A stretch of DNA of 64,000 nt from NCBI GenBank assembly GCA_964544635.1, contig CAZJCK010000005.1, positions 1-64,000 of the forward strand, given 5' to 3'. The position numbers and the translations under genes are program-made. The notes below the pieces were generated by a model. That model saw only the letters and a list, made by a program, of their open reading frames with translations, had not been told where the DNA came from and ran no database searches. Below, in pieces: positions 16,409 to 24,781 of this stretch. Origin of the DNA: CAZJCK01 sp964544635. GTDB taxonomy: Bacteria; Zixibacteria; MSB-5A5; GN15; FEB-12. Within the stretch, counting starts at the first letter, position 1, and every line of letters starts with the position of its first letter.

Positions 16409-17044
16409 TCAGAAAGGCAGAGCTTGTGTGATGTCGTCGTAGAACTGCTGGATGAAGGCAAACGCATATTCCCGGGCGCGGCTGGTGTTGCCGTTCTCGA
16501 TCGGCATGGTCACGCGGACAAAGGCGGCATCGGTCGGGTTGAACAGCAGCGAGCTTTTTGCCAGGTCGATCTTGAGCATATACTCGCTGCGGAGCACGCC
16601 ACTGCGGGTTTCAAACCAGTAGTGCATCAGCTGGTACTCAGCGCCGTCGGAGATCAGCACTTCATTGATCGTCATACTGCCGCCGCCGGGCAGAGGGAGT
16701 TCCCTCGGCACCAGGCTTTCAATCCGCCAGCCGCCGCCGGGCAGGCAGTTCATGGGTGAATGGATCTGGCTGCCGTACTTCTGCGACGAAAAGTACGCCA
16801 CGAACAACCAGACCGGCGTACCGCCGGGGCCGTAATACAGGCGCAGGGTCGAGGTATCGGCCCGCAGGACATCGTAGCTGGCATCGGAGAAGCGTCGCTC
16901 GTCACCGGCGTACGGTCCCTCCAGCAGCGGGATGGCGGCAAATTGCGGCAAACGACTCGGTTGTACGTCGGCGTATGTCAGCAGATTTCCCAGCACGCCG
17001 CTGATGACAATGATAACGGTGGCAATGATCACAGCTGTCTTCAT
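16409..17044 (-). CDS. epsI: EpsI/DUF3485 exosortase-associated protein
   Basis: EpsI-family protein of 211 aa with an N-terminal signal anchor (AVIIATVIIVISGVLGNLLT) and the family hallmark SQIHSPMNCLPGGGWRIES at about residues 92-110. EpsI accompanies or is fused to exosortase in exopolysaccharide and PEP-CTERM gene sets. It overlaps the exosortase stop by four bases, so the two are translationally coupled. Confidence 0.87.
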   Translation of the reverse strand: MKTAVIIATVIIVISGVLGNLLTYADVQPSRLPQFAAIPLLEGPYAGDERRFSDASYDVLRADTSTLRLYYGPGGTPVWLFVAYFSSQKYGSQIHSPMNCLPGGGWRIESLVPRELPLPGGGSMTINEVLISDGAEYQLMHYWFETRSGVLRSEYMLKIDLAKSSLLFNPTDAAFVRVTMPIENGNTSRAREYAFAFIQQFYDDITQALPF

Positions 17045-17916
17045 TTGAATATCCGTTTCAATATGGCGCTGAAGATGAACAGGAAGACAAACGCCACCAC
17101 GAACACGATCAGGCCGAGAATCGAGTGCAGCGGTTCAGCGGTAACGTCGGTAGTGACCGTATAGGCAATCAGCGCCGTGATAAAGACGCGCACGACGTTC
17201 CCCAGGATAGCCAGTGGTATGGTCGAGAGAAACAACAGCAGGCGCGGTGTTATGGTGCGCTGGGTCAGGTAGGCATAAAGGGCGCCCAGCGCCAGCAGTG
17301 ACACCAGCGAGCGGAGACCGGAGCAGGCCTCGGCAACCTCCAGGGCGTAGTCCGGCAGGTAGATGATATTGCCCTGTCGTGCCACACTCATACCCAGGCT
17401 GTCCAGCAGCACCGTCGAAATCTTGGCGGCAATCAACTGCAGCGGCACGGTGGCGCTGTAGTAGACGACGTACGGTACCGGCACCATAAAGACAAGGAAG
17501 CCGAACTCGAACCAGGTGGCCTTGATGAACGAACGCCCGAACAGGTACCAGACCAGGCCGAACAGGGAGACCACGAACGACATGCGCAGGGTAAAGTACT
17601 CGGCTGCACCGTTGGCTACGAGGAACATGAGACCGCCGCCGATCAGCATCAGCAGGCCCCAGCGGTCTCGCGACAGCGGAATAGTCTTGAGCCGGTCTCG
17701 TTTTCGCCAGAGCAAAGCGGCCGAGACCACCGGCACCAGCAGACCGTGGGAGTAGTTCGGGTCGTTCCACAGATCGTAGAACAGTTCGATCAGGGTCGGC
17801 AGATAGACCAGCAGGAGGGCGGCAAACGGAATGGCGATCAGCCGCCAGTCGGATGATGGGCTCGAAAGTTGATCTGGTGCAGCCGTGACCGGCTTTTTGG
17901 TGGTATCGGATGACAT
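17041..17916 (-). CDS. exosortase (archaeosortase/exosortase family transpeptidase)
   Basis: Polytopic membrane cysteine transpeptidase of 291 aa with about eight helices. The catalytic triad is complete: Cys198 in AEACSGLRS, Arg243 in GNVVRVF, His264 in EPLHSILGL. Exosortases cleave C-terminal PEP-CTERM-type signals and may attach the product to a carrier. The cytoplasmic N-terminus is polar. It is first in the operon with epsI and the lipoprotein. I found no protein with a PEP-CTERM tail in the window, so the substrates lie elsewhere or have another signal. Confidence 0.92.
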   Translation of the reverse strand: MSSDTTKKPVTAAPDQLSSPSSDWRLIAIPFAALLLVYLPTLIELFYDLWNDPNYSHGLLVPVVSAALLWRKRDRLKTIPLSRDRWGLLMLIGGGLMFLVANGAAEYFTLRMSFVVSLFGLVWYLFGRSFIKATWFEFGFLVFMVPVPYVVYYSATVPLQLIAAKISTVLLDSLGMSVARQGNIIYLPDYALEVAEACSGLRSLVSLLALGALYAYLTQRTITPRLLLFLSTIPLAILGNVVRVFITALIAYTVTTDVTAEPLHSILGLIVFVVAFVFLFIFSAILKRIFK

Positions 17917-18026
17917 AGCAGGCTCGTTGTGGGGTTTTCTCAGTACATCGGTCGGTCTGGTCCGGCAGTTGAGACGGTACCGTCCTGATAATCGCCTTCA
18001 ACCGTCAAATGGTGAAAGTTAACGTT

Positions 18027-18054
18027 TTGTCGCGTTACCGCCGGACCCTATATT
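18027..18054 (+). promoter_or_regulatory. promoter of the lipid kinase gene, probably leaderless
   Basis: TTGTCG (18027-18032), 16-nt spacer, TATATT (18049-18054). The ATG at 18061 coincides with the predicted transcription start and there is no Shine-Dalgarno. Confidence 0.55.
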
Positions 18055-18060
18055 GGCCGA

Positions 18061-19005
18061 ATGATACGGAGGAGACATCAGAAGTCAACAAATGTCCACT
18101 ACGGCCTGCTGGTCAACAAGTCGGCCAAAAACTACAACCGCTCGGCAGTCAGCAGCCTGATCGGTCAGATCCGCAAGAGCGGCGGCCGTTACTCAATTGT
18201 CGAGCCGAAGAGTGCGGTCGACCTGCTGGCCGCCGCCCGGCAGATGGTCGAGCTGGATCCGCCCGACAAACAACTGACCGAAGCTGTCAACAGGTGGGGC
18301 AAGATCAGTTCGCTGGTGGCCTGTGGCGGTGACGGCACCGCCAACCTGGTGGCGCGGGCGGCGATCGAGGCGAGCGTACCGCTCGGCCTGTATCCCCTGG
18401 GACGCGACAACAACATTGCCCGTTCGCTGCTCGACGACATTGATCTCAAGGCTGCCCGCGACTGCATCACCCGGCGCAAGTATCGCCCGGTCGACTACGG
18501 TGTGGTAGCCGACCAGTGGTTTATCGGTTCAGTCGCAGTCGGGTTCCTGCCGGAACTGCACAGTCAGTTGGTACAGCACGGCAAACCGCGATTCTCGCCT
18601 GGCTGGAAGAAGATTGTCAACTGCGCGCTCGAGCGCACGGTGCCGCGCCGTTTCACCATGGCTATCGACCAGTACCGCTTCGAAACCAAACCGTCCACTA
18701 TCCTGGTCACACTGCTGCCGTACAGTTGTGGTCTTGAATTGTCACCGGCGTCGCTGATCGACGACGGCCAGGCCGAGGTAATTTTTGATACTGCCCAGGG
18801 CAACGAAACCCTGCTCGAGTGGGTAAAAGAATCAGCGCGACAAAAGTACCTCTATGGCACCGACGTGAAACTGTACCGGGGAGCACGGATTTCATTCGAC
18901 CCGGCCGACGGTATGATACTGTACCTCGACGGTGAGCTGGTGGAGTTACCGACGCGCACGCTGGAAGTAGTCGTCGAGTCCAAAAAGCTGCGAGTGTTCT
19001 GTTGA
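18061..19005 (+). CDS. diacylglycerol kinase-family lipid kinase
   Basis: DAGK/YegS-type kinase phosphorylating diacylglycerol or a related lipid. The ATP-binding loop CGGDGTANLVARAA is at about residues 88-101, and GLYPLGRDNNIARSL corresponds to the second glycine motif (usually PLGTxNDFAR, here with D for T). The C-terminal beta sandwich ends in ILYLDGELVELPTRTLEVVV. The length of 314 aa is normal. The last bases overlap the next gene (TTGA). Confidence 0.85.
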   Translation: MIRRRHQKSTNVHYGLLVNKSAKNYNRSAVSSLIGQIRKSGGRYSIVEPKSAVDLLAAARQMVELDPPDKQLTEAVNRWGKISSLVACGGDGTANLVARAAIEASVPLGLYPLGRDNNIARSLLDDIDLKAARDCITRRKYRPVDYGVVADQWFIGSVAVGFLPELHSQLVQHGKPRFSPGWKKIVNCALERTVPRRFTMAIDQYRFETKPSTILVTLLPYSCGLELSPASLIDDGQAEVIFDTAQGNETLLEWVKESARQKYLYGTDVKLYRGARISFDPADGMILYLDGELVELPTRTLEVVVESKKLRVFC

Positions 19006-19607
19006 GACTGTGCCTGGTGGTAATCGGTTTACTTACAGTGTTGGTGATACAAGCGGCGGCGCAGGAGATCGAGCCGGTTGACACCGTTATCGACACGGTG
19101 GCGTCCGTTGATACCGTTCTGTTCGAGCCGGGCGATCGCTTCAGGGGGGTGGCGCCGGTCACCGCCGAAGCCAACTTCGAGAAGCACCTGAGCCAGAATC
19201 CGACCATCGGGATGTTCAAGTCGATGCTGGTGCCGGGTTGGGGGCAGGTCGGCAACGGGGACTGGTTCAAGGCGCTCCTGTTCGCCGGGGTCGATGCCTG
19301 GTTCGTACTGAACGCGCTGAAGTACGGCAGTGACGCCGGCGACCTGTTTGACCAGTATGAAGCGACACCGGGCGATAACATCGCCGAACGTAACCGCCTG
19401 TACGACCTGTATTCCGACAAACGCGACCAGCGCAACAAGTACACCTGGTTCGCCGTCTTCGCGACCCTGGCATCGATGCTCGATGCCTATGTCGATGCCC
19501 ACCTGTCCGGATATCCGTCAAAACAGCTCGGTGAACGTACGACACTGTCGGTTGAGCCGGAGTATCGCGACGAGACAATCCAGGCGACGCTGGCGCTTCG
19601 TTTTTAA
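19002..19607 (+). CDS. DUF5683-like exported or membrane protein
   Basis: Predicted exported protein of 201 aa with a signal peptide (LCLVVIGLLTVLVIQAAAQ). The core NPTIGMFKSMLVPGWGQVGN followed by a hydrophobic helix (FKALLFAGVDAWFVLNAL) is the DUF5683 pattern common in Bacteroidetes-type genomes. A second helix, WFAVFATLASMLDAYVDAHL, follows. TTG 19002 overlaps the lipid kinase stop codon; GTG at 19017 is an alternative. Its stop overlaps the stop of the convergent HD-GYP gene by four bases. The function is unknown. Confidence 0.72.
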   Translation: MRLCLVVIGLLTVLVIQAAAQEIEPVDTVIDTVASVDTVLFEPGDRFRGVAPVTAEANFEKHLSQNPTIGMFKSMLVPGWGQVGNGDWFKALLFAGVDAWFVLNALKYGSDAGDLFDQYEATPGDNIAERNRLYDLYSDKRDQRNKYTWFAVFATLASMLDAYVDAHLSGYPSKQLGERTTLSVEPEYRDETIQATLALRF

Positions 19608-21070
19608 TCCTTCAGGACGAATTGTTTGAGATCCAGGCCGTAGCGCTCGGGGTAGATCATGCGCACGATCTTGCGGTGCGCCTGATCGGGCTGGGTCAGG
19701 TCTACCCAGATCGGTGTGTCGAGCAGGCCGGAACGGTCGCCGACGATCTTGATATAGGGGCGGGACTGGTCGAGGTCGTTGTTGGTAATGATCAGGGCTA
19801 TCTCTTCAGTGGTCAACAACACCAGCGAACCGGCCGGGTAGATGCCGATGATATCGTTGAAGATCTTCAGCAGGAAGGGATCAAACTTCGCCTTCATCTG
19901 GTAGCGCATCTTCTTCAGCACCTGGTCGGGCGGGATTGACTTCTTGAGATAGATGCGCCCGGAGGTCAGGGCATCGAAAGAATCCACAATTGATATAATC
20001 CTCGAAAACAGCGTGGTCGGCGTCTTGTCCAGACGCAACAGGGGGTACCCGGTGAAGTCGTGATTGATATGATGCTCGAACGCAACCCGGGCGGCGCGGG
20101 CCGTGTGCATGTCGAATTTCAGGTTGCGCAAAATAGTTTTGGCGCCTAGCAGCGGATGCAACTGCATCTGGACCCAGTCGTTTTCATCGAAAGCATCCGG
20201 CTTGTTGATCAAATCCTGCGGCAGCTTGACCTTACCGATGTCGTGGAACAGGGCGCTGAACCCCAGCTGTGACAGGCGCGCACGATCCAGGCCGAGCCGC
20301 ACTCCGAGCGTAAGCGCATACACGCACACATTGGTCGAGTGGGCATAGGTGTAGTCGTCGAAGTCCTTGATTGCGGCCAGCTCGATGAGCGACGATTCGT
20401 CGCGCGAGATATGCTCGATCAGGGAATGGACCACCCGCTTGGTCTTTGTAATGTTGATGTCCTTTTCCTGCATCGTCGAGGCGACGATGTCCTCGACAAC
20501 TTTCATGGCCGAGAAAAAGGTGGTGCGGGCGGCGCGACGGAACTGGCGGCGCACATCTTCAGTCAGCGTGCCGGCGCTGTCGTTCACTTCCTGTGCCGAG
20601 AGAATCGTGATACCGTCGAACCTGGCCTGTTTGATCGTCTCCGACAGCATGGCAATATTGTCTTCGGTCGGTTTTACTTTACTGAGGGCGATGACAAAGT
20701 CCTTCACGCTGCCCATCGAAGCCGAGCGCTCAATGGTGATCCCGCCGATGCCGAGCATCTTCCACTCGGCGATCACAGTCGACGCGCCGGACAGAGTGGC
20801 ATCTTTCATTCGCACCAGGTGCTCATTGACGAAGAAGCGTCCGGAGATCAGCTTGATACGGACCTCGTCGGTATCGGTGAAGAAGCCGCGGAGCAGCTTC
20901 GAAAAGGCGATGAGTTGCTTTTTAAAGGTGTCGTTGTCGGGGTCGACCAGCCGCGTGGTCTTGTACAGAACAAACAGGTTGGTCAACAGTCGTTCTTCGG
21001 CGTCGCCGGCAAGAATCCGCCCGACCTCGGCTACGGTTTCCATCCTTGATGTGTCGAAGGTCGTACTCAT
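19604..21070 (-). CDS. HD-GYP domain protein, probable c-di-GMP phosphodiesterase
   Basis: A 488-aa cytoplasmic protein. Residues 1-150 form a domain shared with the upstream HEAT-repeat protein. The HD-GYP domain (about 210-420) has HSTNVCVYALTLGVRLGL, ALFHDIGKVKLP, an HHINHDFTGYP motif and DSFDALTSGRIY, so the metal ligands and GYP signature are intact. Such enzymes hydrolyse cyclic di-GMP or related dinucleotides. The ATG overlaps the upstream stop codon by four bases (ATGA), indicating translational coupling. Confidence 0.87.
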   Translation of the reverse strand: MSTTFDTSRMETVAEVGRILAGDAEERLLTNLFVLYKTTRLVDPDNDTFKKQLIAFSKLLRGFFTDTDEVRIKLISGRFFVNEHLVRMKDATLSGASTVIAEWKMLGIGGITIERSASMGSVKDFVIALSKVKPTEDNIAMLSETIKQARFDGITILSAQEVNDSAGTLTEDVRRQFRRAARTTFFSAMKVVEDIVASTMQEKDINITKTKRVVHSLIEHISRDESSLIELAAIKDFDDYTYAHSTNVCVYALTLGVRLGLDRARLSQLGFSALFHDIGKVKLPQDLINKPDAFDENDWVQMQLHPLLGAKTILRNLKFDMHTARAARVAFEHHINHDFTGYPLLRLDKTPTTLFSRIISIVDSFDALTSGRIYLKKSIPPDQVLKKMRYQMKAKFDPFLLKIFNDIIGIYPAGSLVLLTTEEIALIITNNDLDQSRPYIKIVGDRSGLLDTPIWVDLTQPDQAHRKIVRMIYPERYGLDLKQFVLKD

Positions 21071-23028
21071 TGTTTCATTTCCTGCAGGTGGACGAGCCGT
21101 TTCATGGCGGCATCTTTGGCCAGTTTGCGGATTTCCGGGCGCCAGTTGCGTCGCAGTTTATTGAGCAGATCCTCGGCCTTGTCGCTGCGGTTGTAACTCA
21201 ACGCCTCGAACGCGGCGTTGCGCAGGTTGGTGAAAAGCTCACCGCCCAGCGGGTTGATCTTGGTGGCCACTTCGTTGAGATATGACAGGGCGTTTTCGCC
21301 GCCGAGGATTGAGAAAGCATTGAGCAGCTGGCGCTGATCGTCGAGCTGCATGCTCTCGAACGATTCGTCGTTGATAACCTCGGCGATGGCGGTGAAGGCC
21401 GGCTGGCCGCGCCGCTGCACGATGGTCTGGACTGCCAGACTGCGCACCTCGGCGTCGTTGTCCAGCGCCAGCTGGCGCAGCACCGGCAGGGCATTGTCGT
21501 TGGGGCAGTCGGCCAGGGCGATGACGATTTCGCGACGGACTCGCGGCTCATGGTGATCAAGCGCTTTTTGCAGCAGGCTGAGGGCGCGATCGCTGCCGAT
21601 CTGCGCCAGGATCGTTACCGTGTTGCGTACCACATACCACCGCTTGTCATGAATGCCGCGCGAGACAATCTCCACATTTTCACTGCCGCGACGAATCAAA
21701 TAGGCGACCAGGCCCTCACGGTGTGACCGGTGCTCCAGATCTCCGAGCAGTTCGGTGATGCCGGCCAGGGCCTGCCAGCCGAAGTTGTCGAGATATTTCT
21801 GCATCATTTCCGCGGCGACATCCTCGTGCTCATTCAGCGCCCTCGACAGGTATCGCAGGCGATCCCGGCTGCCGGCACTGACATAGGCATCACGGAGTCG
21901 TTCCGCCCACAACGGCTTCTCTTTGCGGATGCGGTCATCCAGCGTTATGTAGAAGTTGATCAGGTAGCCGGCCTCGGCCAGGCGGCCATGTGAAACCATT
22001 TCGTTGAGCATCTTCTCAGAGATGGTAACGGTCTCGTAGAAGCCGTTCATCTCAACTTCCTGAAACATCATCTCTTTGAGCAGGCCGATCGTCGACAGGT
22101 AGGGATCGAACAGTAGATCCTCTTCGCTGATACGGCTAACCTCGATATTCTCTTCTTCACTCAGTTTGAATTCATCGTTCAGGATGAGGGCGGTATCGGG
22201 GGCCGGCGCTGAGGCTGATGGCGCCAGGTCGGTGAGACCCATTGCCTCAGCCGCTTGTGAGGTCCGCATTTCAACCGCATCGAGGCCCTCCTGGGCAAAC
22301 AGGTCGGCGCCGTCGTCGTCGCCCTCGACCCGGGCATAGAAGAAACTGCGGTCATTCTGCTGATCGCTGTCGTCACCGTCGCGATGCTGCGCGCCATACA
22401 CATACTCGCCGTCAGAAGCATCGTCATCGACGCCACCGGCACCATCATCGGCGTCATCCGATCCGGTCAGGAAGATTCGGTGGTAACCGTCCTCGTCGGC
22501 CGAAATCTGTCGGCGACCGGGATCGGTATCTTCTTCCCGGGTCATGAAAACCTGGAGATTGAAGTCCGGATCGTAGTCGCGCAGGGCGACATCTTCGAGC
22601 GTCTCGAAGCTGAACCCGGTCACATCCGACTCCCACAATCGGGTGGTCAGATCGCGCTCGCGGCCGGGGCTGTTGAGGTGCTGCTTGAGAGCGTCGAGGA
22701 GGCGAAAGACATCCTCGACCTCGATCCCGGCTCGAAAGGTAAACTCGGTGATACCGTTGTCGAAAAAGATGGCGGCAAGGTTTTCCTCGCGCGACCGGTC
22801 CTCGTACACCAGCTGCTCACGGTACCGGAGCAGTCCCTGCTCCACGCTGATCTTTACCTCAAACTGTTCGTCGACTATCTCAACGAGCTTTTCTGAGAAC
22901 GACTGCTTGAGCGACTGCGGCAACGGGTTCGACTCCGGGTACATGGAGACAACCTTGATCACCTTCAGCAGATCCCGCAGGAGGAGCTGGACCTCTTCGA
23001 TCTGTCTGTTGTTGGTCGTTGTGCTGAT
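21067..23028 (-). CDS. HEAT-repeat protein with N-terminal signalling-like domain
   Basis: A protein of about 653 aa. The C-terminal third has HEAT/PBS-lyase type repeats (WYVVRNTVTILAQIGSDRAL; EPRVRREIVIALADCPNDNA; DAEVRSLAVQTIVQRRGQPA), a binding scaffold. The N-terminus resembles that of the next gene's HD-GYP protein, and the middle is acidic and probably disordered. The first standard start is GTG 22962, but the homologous N-terminal helix continues upstream (EEVQLLLRDLLKVIKVVSMY). AGGAG (23041-23037) stands eight bases before an in-frame ATC at 23028, and no ATG/GTG/TTG lies in that stretch. I chose ATC as a non-canonical start; GTG 22962 is the conservative choice. It forms an operon with the HD-GYP gene. 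Confidence 0.75.
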   Translation of the reverse strand: MSTTTNNRQIEEVQLLLRDLLKVIKVVSMYPESNPLPQSLKQSFSEKLVEIVDEQFEVKISVEQGLLRYREQLVYEDRSREENLAAIFFDNGITEFTFRAGIEVEDVFRLLDALKQHLNSPGRERDLTTRLWESDVTGFSFETLEDVALRDYDPDFNLQVFMTREEDTDPGRRQISADEDGYHRIFLTGSDDADDGAGGVDDDASDGEYVYGAQHRDGDDSDQQNDRSFFYARVEGDDDGADLFAQEGLDAVEMRTSQAAEAMGLTDLAPSASAPAPDTALILNDEFKLSEEENIEVSRISEEDLLFDPYLSTIGLLKEMMFQEVEMNGFYETVTISEKMLNEMVSHGRLAEAGYLINFYITLDDRIRKEKPLWAERLRDAYVSAGSRDRLRYLSRALNEHEDVAAEMMQKYLDNFGWQALAGITELLGDLEHRSHREGLVAYLIRRGSENVEIVSRGIHDKRWYVVRNTVTILAQIGSDRALSLLQKALDHHEPRVRREIVIALADCPNDNALPVLRQLALDNDAEVRSLAVQTIVQRRGQPAFTAIAEVINDESFESMQLDDQRQLLNAFSILGGENALSYLNEVATKINPLGGELFTNLRNAAFEALSYNRSDKAEDLLNKLRRNWRPEIRKLAKDAAMKRLVHLQEMKQ

Positions 23029-23097
23029 AACCGAAACTCCTGAATAACATATAGAGGATCGGCAGGTTCGGCACAGAGCTTAAGATGCAGCCGCAGG

Positions 23098-23130
23098 CAA
23101 AAAAACGGCCCGCCAATGGTCGGCGGGCCG
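23098..23130 (-). terminator. terminator of the UDP-sugar dehydrogenase gene
   Basis: Eight-bp stem GGCCCGCC/GGCGGGCC followed on the minus strand by seven T after one G. It lies 26 bases past the stop at 23156. Confidence 0.82.
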
Positions 23131-23155
23131 GATTCAGATCGATATGCAGTCCTGA

Positions 23156-24496
23156 CTACAGCACGTCGATTCTATTACGGTTTTTCTTGACCTCTTTGGT
23201 GGCGTTGCGGCTGTCGAACACCGCCTTGGAGTTATCCACGATCCACTGGTAGTCGTACCCGGTGTGATCGGTCAGGATGACTGTTATGTCTGCTGATGAC
23301 ATGAGCTTACGAGTTAGCTTCTGGGACCGGTAGCGGGTCTTGTTCCACTCGAAAGTGGGCACGAACGGATCGTTGTAAGTGATCTTGGCGCCGCGGTCTT
23401 CCAACAGCTTGATAACGTCGAGCGCCGGGGATTCTCGCATATCCTTGATATCCTTCTTGTACGATACTCCCAGCGCCACGATGGTTGATTTCTTGATCGA
23501 TTTGGCGAACCGTTCGTTGAGCAGGCGGCTGATACGATTGACGACATATTCCGGCATGGAGGAGTTGATATCGCCGGCCAGCTCGATGAAGCGGGCGTAA
23601 TAGTTCAGCGATTTCAGTTTCCACGACAGATAATGCGGGTCGATCGGAATACAGTGCCCACCCAGGCCGGGGCCGGGGTAGAACGGCATGAAGCCGAACG
23701 GCTTGGTGGCGGCGGCATTGATGATCTCCCAGACATCGAGACCCAGACGGTCACACATCAGGGCGACCTCATTGACCAGGCCGATATTCACCGAGCGGAA
23801 GGTGTTTTCCAGCAGCTTGACCATCTCAGCCGCCTGGGTCGACGAGACCGGGTGGATGTTTGGAATAGTCTGCTCGTAGAAGACGCGGGCGACGCGGGTG
23901 CAGGAGCGGGTGACTCCGCCAACCACGCGCGGCGTGTTCTTGGTCGTGTACGTCTTGTTGCCGGGATCGACACGTTCCGGGGAGAACGCCAGAAAGAAGT
24001 CCTTGCCCACCTGGCGCCCGCCTTCTTCCAACAGCGGCAGGATAAGATCCTCGGTGGTGCCGGGGTAGGTCGTCGATTCGAGGACCACCAGCGAGTTCTT
24101 GGTCAGGTATTCCTTGACCCAGTTAACTGCCGAGAGGATATAGCTGACATCGGGGTCCTTCGTTTTCGACAGCGGCGTCGGCACGCAGATCGAAATCGTG
24201 TCCATCTCGCCCAGCATTTTCGGGTCGGTGGTAGCGTGGAACTTCTTACTGTCGACTTGTTGCTTGACATGATTGTCGGACACGTCGTCGATATCCGACC
24301 GTCCCGAATTGAGAAGCTTCACCTTCTCTTCAGAAATATCGAAACCGGTAACCTCGAAGCCGGCGGCGGCCATTTCGACAGACAGGGGCAGGCCGACATA
24401 ACCCAGTCCGATCACGCCGACCTTGGCCGACTTGTTCTTGATTTTGTTGATGAGCTGATCGGCGGGGTTTGCACCCTTACGCTTGCGTTGTGCCAT
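23156..24496 (-). CDS. nucleotide-sugar dehydrogenase, UDP-N-acetyl-hexosamine type
   Basis: NAD-dependent enzyme that oxidises C6 of a UDP-sugar, most like the UDP-GlcNAc/UDP-ManNAc dehydrogenases (WbpA/WecC/WbpO group), feeding capsule or O-antigen synthesis. The NAD-binding motif GVIGLGYVGLPLSVEM is at residues 27-42. The catalytic cysteine is in GLGGHCIPIDPHYLSWK and the C-terminal domain has VSYKKDIKDMRESPALDVI. The length of 446 aa fits. A lysine-rich 20-residue N-terminal extension precedes the Rossmann fold. The exact substrate cannot be decided from sequence. Confidence 0.9.
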   Translation of the reverse strand: MAQRKRKGANPADQLINKIKNKSAKVGVIGLGYVGLPLSVEMAAAGFEVTGFDISEEKVKLLNSGRSDIDDVSDNHVKQQVDSKKFHATTDPKMLGEMDTISICVPTPLSKTKDPDVSYILSAVNWVKEYLTKNSLVVLESTTYPGTTEDLILPLLEEGGRQVGKDFFLAFSPERVDPGNKTYTTKNTPRVVGGVTRSCTRVARVFYEQTIPNIHPVSSTQAAEMVKLLENTFRSVNIGLVNEVALMCDRLGLDVWEIINAAATKPFGFMPFYPGPGLGGHCIPIDPHYLSWKLKSLNYYARFIELAGDINSSMPEYVVNRISRLLNERFAKSIKKSTIVALGVSYKKDIKDMRESPALDVIKLLEDRGAKITYNDPFVPTFEWNKTRYRSQKLTRKLMSSADITVILTDHTGYDYQWIVDNSKAVFDSRNATKEVKKNRNRIDVL

Positions 24497-24622
24497 TTTG
24501 ACGTATCCGTTTGTTTGATGTGCCGTTGGGCGGGTCAGCGCCCGGTACTGTCAGTTGCTCTGTGTTCTGCTTATATCGGCGGCGGCCTCTCGGCGTTTAC
24601 TGCCGTCCGGTAAACCGCGTCC

Positions 24623-24688
24623 CGGCAGCATGATACCGCTCACCGCCTGAGGCAGTGGCTGGGAATATAGCGGTGCGCCAGGCTGCCG
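24623..24688. other. three nested inverted repeats in a divergent intergenic region
   Basis: Outer stem CGGCAGC/GCTGCCG (24623-24629, 24682-24688), middle stem ACCGCT/AGCGGT (24635-24640, 24669-24674) and apical stem CACCGCC/GGCAGTG around TGA (one mismatch). The region 24497-24781 between the divergent UDP-sugar dehydrogenase and TPR genes holds nothing else that I see. It could be a structured leader RNA on either strand or a DNA element. Confidence 0.4.
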
Positions 24689-24781
24689 TCAAACCAAAAG
24701 GTGGACCCAATCGCTAACCGTTTGCCAAGCTGTGGCTAAATGCCTACCTTCCGGCCATGATCATTTCAGGGGAGAAACAGT

